In this document: piece by piece, positions 45,619 through 52,901 of the stretch
Position numbering within the stretch: position 1 is the stretch's first letter
How the letters are laid out: the number at the start of each line of letters is the position of its first letter
Source: Burkholderia sp. L27(2015)
GTDB taxonomy: Bacteria; Pseudomonadota; Gammaproteobacteria; Burkholderiales; Burkholderiaceae
Reading direction: 5' to 3'
DNA length: 64,000 nt
NCBI RefSeq assembly: GCF_009765705.1
Contig: NZ_LMUX01000021.1
Coordinates: 1,426,404 to 1,490,403, forward strand
Translations under genes and position numbers: made by a program
Notes under the pieces: generated by a model
What the model was told of the DNA's origin: nothing
The model's database searches: none
The model's input: only the letters and a program-made list of their open reading frames with translations

Positions 45619-46518
45619 ATGAACACATTACGCGAGATGGAGGTTTTCGTAGCCATCGCCGACCAAGGCAGTTTTGTCGGCGCGTCAGAGAAACTTGGTA
45701 TGTCGACCCCTGCGGTCTCACGCTCACTCAACTCGCTCGAAGCGCGTTTGGGCGCGCAACTGCTGGTAAGGACAACCCGTTCGGTGCGGCCGACGGAGGC
45801 GGGTGCGTCATACCTCGATGCCTGCCGCACGGTGTTGGATGTGGTCGCGGACGCCGAAGCCAATGTGTCCACTCGGCAGGACAACCCGGTGGGCACACTG
45901 ACCATTTCGGTTCCGGTGCTATTTGGCCGGCGCTACATCGCTCCGCTGGTCAATGCCTATGCCCAGCGGTATCCGGACGTTGTCGTGAACGCCGTGTATG
46001 CCGATCGCACCACGCGACTTCTCGAGGACGGCGTGGACATCGCCATTCGTATCGGCCATCTGGAAGATTCCGCGATCTACGCGGTGCCGCTGGGCTTTGT
46101 GCGACGTCGAACCTACGCGACCCCGGCTTATCTCGCGGCACATGGGGAGCCTATTCATCCCAGGGAGCTCGCGGGTCACCACTGTGTGTCCTTCACAGGA
46201 GTGACAAATCCGTTCGAGTGGTTGTTTTATGAAAACGGCGCGAGGCTGCCAGTCCGGCTTCAGCCGCGCATGATAGTCAACCTGGCTCCGGCGGCCGTTG
46301 ACGCGGCGATTGACCGCGTGGGGATAACGCAATTGTTTTCCTACCAGGCGGCGCCCGAGGTGCTGAGCGGAAGTCTGGTGCCGATCTTGACGGCATTCGA
46401 GCCCGAGTCGATTCCGGTCAATTTGCTCCATGTGGAGCGGCGAGGTGCAAGCGGCAAGATTCGGGCTTTCGTGGAGTTCGTGACCGAGACCTTGCGCAAC
46501 AACGTGCACCTTCAATAG
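45619..46518 (+). CDS. LysR-family regulator divergent from the efflux operon
   Basis: A 299-residue LysR protein. The winged helix reads MEVFVAIADQGSFVGASEKL, MSTPAVSRSLNSLEARLG and LLVRTTRSVRPTEAG, and the second domain contains the GRRYIAPLVNAYAQRYPDVV pattern of the CrgA/AaeR-like LysR branch, which often controls efflux or reductase genes. The ATG at 45619 gives the standard N-terminus. The gene is convergent with glxA-1 at 16 bp. Confidence 0.9.
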   Translation: MNTLREMEVFVAIADQGSFVGASEKLGMSTPAVSRSLNSLEARLGAQLLVRTTRSVRPTEAGASYLDACRTVLDVVADAEANVSTRQDNPVGTLTISVPVLFGRRYIAPLVNAYAQRYPDVVVNAVYADRTTRLLEDGVDIAIRIGHLEDSAIYAVPLGFVRRRTYATPAYLAAHGEPIHPRELAGHHCVSFTGVTNPFEWLFYENGARLPVRLQPRMIVNLAPAAVDAAIDRVGITQLFSYQAAPEVLSGSLVPILTAFEPESIPVNLLHVERRGASGKIRAFVEFVTETLRNNVHLQ

Positions 46519-46534
46519 CGCGTGGGCCCGAACG

Positions 46535-47563
46535 CTACCTCACATATTCCATCTCTGCCGGCTGGTCTTGCTCGTCGGCATCGCTGGAAGTCCATTGCTG
46601 CTCGCCGGCCACACTACGGAATCGGAGGCGATATTGCTTGGGCGTGACGTTAAGCCGCCGGGAGAAAGTCGTTCGCATATGCGTGGCGTTGTGAAAGCCG
46701 CACTGGAATGCGACCGTCTTGAGAGGCGCATCGGTCTCCTCGAGCAGCTTCCTCGCGCTGTCGACGCGAACCTGTTCGACAAATGCGGACGGCGTTACCT
46801 TTGCATACTTCGCGAATAGCCGCGAGAAGGTTCGCCGGCTCACGGAAACGGCGCTCGCAAGCTGTTCGATCGACAGTGCATCGGTGATGTGCTCGGTCAC
46901 ATAGCGCAGCACCTTGCCGACGATCGGATCCTGTTCTTTCCGTACGCCGAGGTAAGGGCTGTATTGAGACTGTCCGCCTTCTCGCTGGATGTAGACGACC
47001 AGACGTTTCGCCACCCGCACCGCCAGCTCGTGCCCCCAGTCGTCGGCCACGAGCGAGAGGCACAAATCTATGCCTGCTGTCACGCCGGCAGAGGTAAAGA
47101 GGCGTCCGTCCCGGATGAAAATCCTGTCGGGCAGCACACGCGCCAGGGGGAACTCGTCAGCCAGGCGCCCCGCATCGGCCCAGTGCGTCGTGACTTCCTT
47201 GCCGTCCAGCAGTCCGGCGTGCGCGAGCGTGAACGCCCCCGTGCAAACGGAGCCGAATCGTGTTGCGCCGCGCGCCTGGTCCTGCAGCCACTTGAGAAAC
47301 TCGCGTCGTGGTTGGGCGTCGGGCAACTGTGGTCCTCCTGCTACCAGCAGCAGGTCGAATGGCGTGTCGAAGTCCGCATAGCTGTGAGGCGCTGTGACTT
47401 GCATCCCGTTCGAGCAGGTCACGATGCCGGCCTGGTATCCGACGAGAGAGACCTGGTATCTCTGATGCTCGGGCAAGAACGTGTTCGCTTCGGCGAATAC
47501 GTCCATGGGACCCGCCACATCCAGCGCCTGCACACCATCGAATATAACAATGGCGACTTTCAT
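46535..47563 (-). CDS. GlxA-type AraC regulator with DJ-1/PfpI domain (copy 1)
   Basis: A 342-residue regulator. Residues 1-170 are a DJ-1/PfpI-like domain (MKVAIVIFDGVQALDVAGP, LLLVAGGPQLPDA, GSVCTGAFTLAHAGLLDG with a Cys at the nucleophile elbow). The last 110 residues are an AraC DNA-binding domain (SIEQLASAVSVSRRTFSRLF, LKTVAFQCGFHNATHMRTTF, NVTPKQYR). It is divergent from ilvB across 620 bp and is clearly paralogous to the regulator at 58758-59870, the pair bracketing the ThDP-enzyme genes. The effector is unknown; the amidase-like domain normally serves as a sensor. Confidence 0.9.
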   Translation of the reverse strand: MKVAIVIFDGVQALDVAGPMDVFAEANTFLPEHQRYQVSLVGYQAGIVTCSNGMQVTAPHSYADFDTPFDLLLVAGGPQLPDAQPRREFLKWLQDQARGATRFGSVCTGAFTLAHAGLLDGKEVTTHWADAGRLADEFPLARVLPDRIFIRDGRLFTSAGVTAGIDLCLSLVADDWGHELAVRVAKRLVVYIQREGGQSQYSPYLGVRKEQDPIVGKVLRYVTEHITDALSIEQLASAVSVSRRTFSRLFAKYAKVTPSAFVEQVRVDSARKLLEETDAPLKTVAFQCGFHNATHMRTTFSRRLNVTPKQYRLRFRSVAGEQQWTSSDADEQDQPAEMEYVR

Positions 47564-47718
47564 ACCGTGATCCTCATGTGTCGTCGATGGAGTGAACTAT
47601 AAAAGCGAAGCGCGGCCGGATACAGGGGCCGCGCTGACAATTAGTTGTTACATGGCGTATATGTAGTGACGCGCGGCTCGCCTCGAACCGCGGTGACTCG
47701 TGTTTGCCGCGCCTTTTG

Positions 47719-47772
47719 GGCGGGTGTCTCGGGCCGTTCTGACGGGTGTCCCGGGCCGTTCGGGCGGGTGCC
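47719..47772. repeat. 22-bp tandem repeat, two and a half copies
   Basis: Units start at 47719 and 47741, each with GGGTGTCYCGGGCCGTTC as core, and a partial third begins at 47763 (GGCGGGTGCC). They lie 160 bp upstream of glxA-1. Confidence 0.7.
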
Positions 47773-47820
47773 AGCTTAACAAGATTGGCGGCGTCCGGCG
47801 GCGACTTGTTGTGATAAGGC

Positions 47821-47839
47821 CTATCTTGATTTCAGATAG
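47821..47839. promoter_or_regulatory. Inverted repeat CTATCT-N7-AGATAG, candidate operator 1
   Basis: Perfect 6-bp arms at 47821-47826 and 47834-47839, followed by C. The same arms recur 106 bp downstream, each time preceded by C and starting CTATCTTG. The pair lies between glxA-1 and ilvB, so GlxA binding is the first guess. Confidence 0.45.
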
Positions 47840-47926
47840 CGGGACTTCCAAGCTATCGCGATGATGCTGTCTGCGCGCTTTCAATGCGGGCTTTTGCAGC
47901 GGGCATCGTGATGACTCAGATGCAGC

Positions 47927-47946
47927 CTATCTTGGCCCATAGATAG
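47927..47946. promoter_or_regulatory. Inverted repeat CTATCT-N8-AGATAG, candidate operator 2
   Basis: Second copy of the CTATCT/AGATAG site (arms 47927-47932 and 47941-47946), 240 bp before the ilvB ATG. The spacer is one base longer than in copy 1. I did not find the same arms before sucA or the second glxA gene. Confidence 0.45.
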
Positions 47947-48185
47947 CCTTCTTTGGCGTGCGTGCAGCATCAAACATTGTCAGAATGGCATAGAACCATT
48001 TCTCACGATTCTTCCAGTAGCACATCAAAAAACGTGCGTGATGGGCGGTACTTGGTACGGAGAACCCGTCTGAGCAATCGTCCATAAGCTGGTGCGGAAC
48101 ATACGCTGTTCTCGAGTTGGAAGGGAAATCACCCTTTGATCTTGGTCGCTGATATTGTCAGCGGCCGTTTCCATGCGAGCCAGCG

Positions 48186-50051
48186 ATGACCAAAAACCCC
48201 AACGCTAATTTAGCTACCCTCCTGACCCCTCCGGCTGCCGGCGAAACGATGTCGGGTGCCGACATCATCCTGCAAGTACTCAGCGAACAGGGCGTCGATA
48301 CCGTCTTCGGCTATAGCGGCGGCGCGATTTTGCCGGCGTATGACGCCGTCTTCCGTTTCAACGAAATGCACGCGGATCATCCCGAGCGCCAGATCAACCT
48401 CGTGGTGCCGGCCAACGAGCAGGCCGCCGGCTTCATGGCCGCGGGCTATGCACGCGCGAGCGGAAAAGTGGGCGTATTCATGGTGACGTCAGGTCCCGGA
48501 GCGACGAACGCAGTCACGCCGATCGCCGACTGTAACGGCGATTCCGTCCCCGTCGTCCTCATCTCGGGACAGGTGCCGCGTGCCGCGATCGGCAGCGACG
48601 CTTTCCAGGAGGCGCCGGTCTTTAACATCATGTCCGCGTGCGCCAAGCAGGTGTTTCTGGTCACCGACCCGGAAAAGCTCGAACAGACACTGCGGACCGC
48701 CTTCGAAGTGGCTCGCTCCGGCCGTCCCGGCCCGGTTGTCGTGGATGTGCCCAAGGACATCCAGAACTGGACCGGTGTGTATCACGGGCAAGGCACATTG
48801 AAGTTTCGAGGCTACACCGAGCGCCTGCGGCAGGTGGCCAAAGGCGCTCGCCTCGAAGAGGGCAAGCGTAGCGAATTTTTCGACCTGTTGGCGCAGAGCA
48901 AGCGGCCGCTGCTGTATGTCGGCGGCGGCGTCATTACGGCGGGCGCCACGGCGGAACTGCGTCAGTTTGCGCAGCGTTATCAGATCCCTGTGGTGAACAC
49001 GCTGATGGGGCTTGGCGTTATGTCCGTGACGAACGAGCTCGGGCTGGGCATGCTGGGCATGCACGGCTCGGCCTGTGCGAACTACGCGGTGGAGGATTGT
49101 GACTTCCTGATCGCGGTGGGCGCACGCTTCGATGACCGGGTCGCTGGCGGCCGTCCTCACGCATTTGCGCCCAATGCGCAGCATGTCGCGCATATCGACA
49201 TCGACGAAGCGGAGATCAACAAAGTCAAGCGGGCACACTGGACGCACGTGGGCGACGCGAAGGAGACCTTGCTGTCGCTGATGCAGCACGATACCGCCGT
49301 GCAGGCCCCTTCGGCCTGGGTCGACCATATCAAGAAATTGAAACGGGTCTACGGTATGAATTACGACCGCAACAGTGCGCTGATTCAGCCGCAGTTCGTT
49401 GTCGAAAAGCTCAGTGAAATTACCGGCGGCCGAGCCATCGTTACCACAGGCGTCGGCCAGCACCAGATGTGGGTTGCGCAATTTTTCGACTTTGTCCAGC
49501 CACGCAGTTTCCTGACGTCGGGCAGTATGGGGACGATGGGTTTCGGGCTGCCGGCCGCGATCGGTGCCCAACTGGCGCGACCGGATGCGCTGGTGATCGA
49601 CATCGATGGCGACGGTAGCATCCGCATGAACATTGGCGACCTGGAGACGGCTACCACCTACGGCACGCCCGTCAAAGTGCTGCTGCTCAACAATCTCGGT
49701 GACGGCATGATCCGGCAGTGGCAGCGTCTCTTTTACGACGGTCGCTTGTGCGTGAGCGACAAGTCGCTGCATCGCAAGGATTTTGTCATGGCGGCGAAGG
49801 CCGACGGGTTCGAGTTTGCTGTTCGCGTTGAAGCGAAAAGCGAACTCGAAGACAAACTTAAGGCCTTCATCGCCTTTGACGGGCCGGCTTTCCTCGAAGT
49901 CATGATCGACCAGAACGCCGATGTGTTTCCGATGGTGGGGCCTGGGCAAAGCTATACGAATATGGTCACCGGGCCGTTTATTCCGTCACGGCTTGATCGA
50001 AATCCCGAAGCGAAGGGCGCAGAGCCTCAAGCGGCCGCCGATATGTTCTAG
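48186..50051 (+). CDS. ilvB: Acetolactate synthase large subunit-like ThDP enzyme
   Basis: Condenses two pyruvate (or pyruvate and 2-oxobutyrate) on ThDP in branched-chain amino-acid synthesis. The 621-residue protein has all three domains: PYR domain with FGYSGGAILPAYDAVF and catalytic Glu78, the central FAD-binding domain with ARFDDRVAGG, and the PP domain with the ThDP/Mg motif IDGDGSIRMN...LLNN. The herbicide-site Trp is kept in GMIRQWQRLFYDGR. The segment around Glu78 reads VVPANEQAAGFMAAGYARAS, whereas most large subunits have RHEQGA, so this is a distinct lineage. No small regulatory subunit (ilvH/N) follows; aceE does, 93 bp later. Confidence 0.88.
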   Translation: MTKNPNANLATLLTPPAAGETMSGADIILQVLSEQGVDTVFGYSGGAILPAYDAVFRFNEMHADHPERQINLVVPANEQAAGFMAAGYARASGKVGVFMVTSGPGATNAVTPIADCNGDSVPVVLISGQVPRAAIGSDAFQEAPVFNIMSACAKQVFLVTDPEKLEQTLRTAFEVARSGRPGPVVVDVPKDIQNWTGVYHGQGTLKFRGYTERLRQVAKGARLEEGKRSEFFDLLAQSKRPLLYVGGGVITAGATAELRQFAQRYQIPVVNTLMGLGVMSVTNELGLGMLGMHGSACANYAVEDCDFLIAVGARFDDRVAGGRPHAFAPNAQHVAHIDIDEAEINKVKRAHWTHVGDAKETLLSLMQHDTAVQAPSAWVDHIKKLKRVYGMNYDRNSALIQPQFVVEKLSEITGGRAIVTTGVGQHQMWVAQFFDFVQPRSFLTSGSMGTMGFGLPAAIGAQLARPDALVIDIDGDGSIRMNIGDLETATTYGTPVKVLLLNNLGDGMIRQWQRLFYDGRLCVSDKSLHRKDFVMAAKADGFEFAVRVEAKSELEDKLKAFIAFDGPAFLEVMIDQNADVFPMVGPGQSYTNMVTGPFIPSRLDRNPEAKGAEPQAAADMF

Positions 50052-50144
50052 TCGCATTGGACCGCCGTCAGAATCTGCGCATCCAGTGGTGGTGATCAGC
50101 CATCATTGTCTGTTACAAAGCATTCCTTAATTCAGGAGAGAAGC

Positions 50145-52844
50145 ATGTCTACAGTCCGGAATGATGCATTGAGATATACCGCTGATCCGCAGAGCGATGA
50201 TGATGCAGAAGAAACCGCCGAGTGGCTCGGAGCGCTTGATGGCGTCATCACGCACGTCGGTACGGATCGCGCACACTTTCTGATCCAGCAGCAGATCGAA
50301 TTTGCACGGGTGAACGGCGAGCATTTGCCGTTTTCAGCCAGCACGCCCTACATCAATAGCATCCCGACGGAGAAGCAAAAGAGACTCCCAGGCGACCAGA
50401 CCATCGAACACACGATACGCTCTTACACTCGCTGGAACGCGATTGCGATGGTGCTTAGGGCCGGGAAGGAAACCAATGTAGGTGGCCATATCGCCTCGTT
50501 CGCGTCCGCGGCAACCTTGTACGACGTAGGCTTCAATCACTTCTGGAATGCAGCATCCGACGCTCATGGCGGCGACCTGATTTTCTTTCAGGGCCACTCG
50601 TCACCCGGTATCTACGCCCGTGCCTTCCTGGAAGGCCGCCTGAGCGTGCCGCAACTGGAAAATTTCCGACAAGAGGTTGGCGGACAGGGCATGCCGTCCT
50701 ATCCGCATCCCTGGTTGATGCCGGATTTCTGGCAGTTCCCGACCGTGTCGATGGGCCTCGGTCCCATCATGTCGATCTACCAGGCACGTTTCATGAAGTA
50801 CATCGAAGCGCGCGGCATTGTGAAGACCCAAGGGCGCAAGGTCTGGGCATTCCTCGGTGACGGCGAGATGGACGAACCCGAATCGCTTGGGGCCATCGGG
50901 ATGGCCGGGCGCGAACGGCTGGACAATCTTGTCTTCGTCGTGAACTGCAATCTGCAACGCCTCGATGGACCGGTGCGCGGCAATGGCAAGATCATTCAGG
51001 AGCTGGAGAATCTGTTTGGTGGCGCCGGCTGGAATGTGATCAAGGTGATTTGGGGCAGCCGTTGGGATCCCCTGCTGGCTCGCGACCACAATGGCGCGCT
51101 GATGCGCCGGATGATGGAGGTCGTCGACGGTGAGTATCAGGGCTACAAGTCGAAATCTGGCGCATTTGTGCGCGAACATTTCTTTAACACGCCCGAACTG
51201 AAGGACATGATCGCCGAGTGGAGCGACGACGAAGTCTGGGAACTCAACCGCGGCGGTCATGATCCGCACAAGATCTATGCGGCCTATTCGGAGGCGTCCA
51301 CACCGAATGGTCGCCCCACCGTCATCCTTGCCAAGACCATCAAGGGATACGGTATGGGTGAGGCCGGTCAGGGGCTGAACGCGACCCACCAGCAAAAGAA
51401 GATGCAGGTGGATCAGTTGAAGAAGTTCCGAGACCATTTCAAACTGCCGATTTCCGACGACGCCATCGCAGACGTACCGTATCTGACATTTGACGAAGGC
51501 TCAAAAGAGTTCGAGTACCTGCATGCGCGTCGTCGCGACCTGGGCGGTTATCTGCCGGCACGACGTCGAAAAGCCGAGTCCCTTCCCACCCCCGCATTGA
51601 GCGCCTTCGAGGTGTTGCTCAAAGGCAGCGGTGAGGGCCGAAGCATGTCCACTACGATGGCATTCGTCAGATTTCTTAACATCGTGCTTAAGGACAAGGC
51701 GCTGGGCAAGCGCGTCGTGCCGATCGTGCCGGACGAGTCTCGCACCTTTGGTATGGAAGGTCTGTTCCGGCAGATCGGTATCTGGAATCAGGATGGCCAG
51801 AAGTACGTGCCGGAGGATTCGGATCAACTGATGTTTTATCGCGAATCGGAAACCGGCCAGATTCTGCAGGAAGGGATCAACGAGGCAGGCGGGATGTCGG
51901 ACTGGATCGCCGCTGCGACGTCGTATTCGACGCATGGCGAGATCATGATTCCGTTCTACATCTTCTACTCGATGTTCGGTTTTCAGCGCATCGGTGACCT
52001 TGCGTGGGCGGCGGGTGACATGCGCTCGCGTGGCTTCTTGCTCGGTGGCACAGCGGGCCGCACGACCCTTAACGGTGAAGGCTTGCAACACGAAGACGGC
52101 CACTCGCTGATGTGGGCATCCGGTGTGCCGAACTGCATCAGCTACGACCCTACGTTTTCGTACGAGCTGGCGGTCATCATGCAAGACGGCTTGCGTCGGA
52201 TGGTGACGCAGCAGGAGGACGTGTTCTATTACGTGACCGTCATGAACGAAAACTACCAGCACCCCGCGATTCCACAGGGCGATGAGGTAGCCGCGGACAT
52301 CATCAAGGGCCTTTACTCGTTCCGCAAGGGCGAAGCCGACAACAAGGCACCGCGCGTGCAACTGCTGGGCGCAGGCACGATTTTCAACGAAGCCATCGCA
52401 GCGGCGGATATTCTGAAGAACGATTGGGGCGTCATTGCTGACCTTTGGAGTGCGCCGGGCATTACAGAACTGGCTCGCGAGGGGCATGAGGTGCAGCGTT
52501 GGAATCTGCTGCATCCGACTGAAAAACAGAAAATCTCGCACGTCGAGAAATTGCTCAAGGACGCCAAGGGGCCGGTTATCGCCTCCACCGACTATATCCG
52601 GGCACTGACAGAGCAACTCCGGGCGTTTGTGCCGCAGCGCTTCGTCGTCCTCGGCACGGACGGGTTTGGCCGCTCCGATACCCGTGAGAAGCTGCGTCAT
52701 TTCTTCGAGATCGACCGTTACTGGATCACGGTTGCCGCGTTGAAAGCGCTGGCTGACGAGGGAACGATAGCCAGCCAGGTGGTGGCCGACGCCTTGCAGA
52801 AATACCAGCTAGACGCGTCCAAACCCAATCCCATGACGGTTTAA
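50145..52844 (+). CDS. aceE: Pyruvate dehydrogenase E1 component (homodimeric AceE type)
   Basis: Decarboxylates pyruvate on ThDP and acetylates the E2 lipoyl arm. About 899 residues, normal for AceE. Retained elements are FFQGHSSPGIYARAFLEGRL, AFLGDGEMDEPESLGA (ThDP/Mg site), His415 in NATHQQKKM, catalytic Glu576 in ILQEGINEAGG, and YSMFGFQRIGDLAWAAGDM. In HEDGHSLMW (from residue 649) Leu stands where E. coli and relatives have a second His. No aceF or lpd gene is nearby, so the protein must use E2/E3 made elsewhere. ATG 50145 has AGGAGAGAAG upstream. Probably in one transcript with ilvB and dxs. Confidence 0.93.
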   Translation: MSTVRNDALRYTADPQSDDDAEETAEWLGALDGVITHVGTDRAHFLIQQQIEFARVNGEHLPFSASTPYINSIPTEKQKRLPGDQTIEHTIRSYTRWNAIAMVLRAGKETNVGGHIASFASAATLYDVGFNHFWNAASDAHGGDLIFFQGHSSPGIYARAFLEGRLSVPQLENFRQEVGGQGMPSYPHPWLMPDFWQFPTVSMGLGPIMSIYQARFMKYIEARGIVKTQGRKVWAFLGDGEMDEPESLGAIGMAGRERLDNLVFVVNCNLQRLDGPVRGNGKIIQELENLFGGAGWNVIKVIWGSRWDPLLARDHNGALMRRMMEVVDGEYQGYKSKSGAFVREHFFNTPELKDMIAEWSDDEVWELNRGGHDPHKIYAAYSEASTPNGRPTVILAKTIKGYGMGEAGQGLNATHQQKKMQVDQLKKFRDHFKLPISDDAIADVPYLTFDEGSKEFEYLHARRRDLGGYLPARRRKAESLPTPALSAFEVLLKGSGEGRSMSTTMAFVRFLNIVLKDKALGKRVVPIVPDESRTFGMEGLFRQIGIWNQDGQKYVPEDSDQLMFYRESETGQILQEGINEAGGMSDWIAAATSYSTHGEIMIPFYIFYSMFGFQRIGDLAWAAGDMRSRGFLLGGTAGRTTLNGEGLQHEDGHSLMWASGVPNCISYDPTFSYELAVIMQDGLRRMVTQQEDVFYYVTVMNENYQHPAIPQGDEVAADIIKGLYSFRKGEADNKAPRVQLLGAGTIFNEAIAAADILKNDWGVIADLWSAPGITELAREGHEVQRWNLLHPTEKQKISHVEKLLKDAKGPVIASTDYIRALTEQLRAFVPQRFVVLGTDGFGRSDTREKLRHFFEIDRYWITVAALKALADEGTIASQVVADALQKYQLDASKPNPMTV

Positions 52845-52901
52845 ACAAGCACACGGCCCCGTCGGAATAGGCCGATCAAAATAACATCTATTTATAACGT
52901 A

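Larger units (their letters stand above)
47564..48185. other. Divergent regulatory region, glxA-1 / ilvB
   Basis: A 622-bp gap with no convincing gene. It holds a 22-bp tandem repeat near the regulator and two matching CTATCT...AGATAG inverted repeats, both listed separately. The large size and paired sites suggest a controlled promoter for the ilvB-aceE-dxs run. I found no clear ribosome site for ilvB (GCGAG 7 bp before ATG is the best). Confidence 0.45.

Noticed and set aside
48489-49949. Open frame of 486 codons on the minus strand
   Set aside because: Mirror of ilvB with no recognisable domain.
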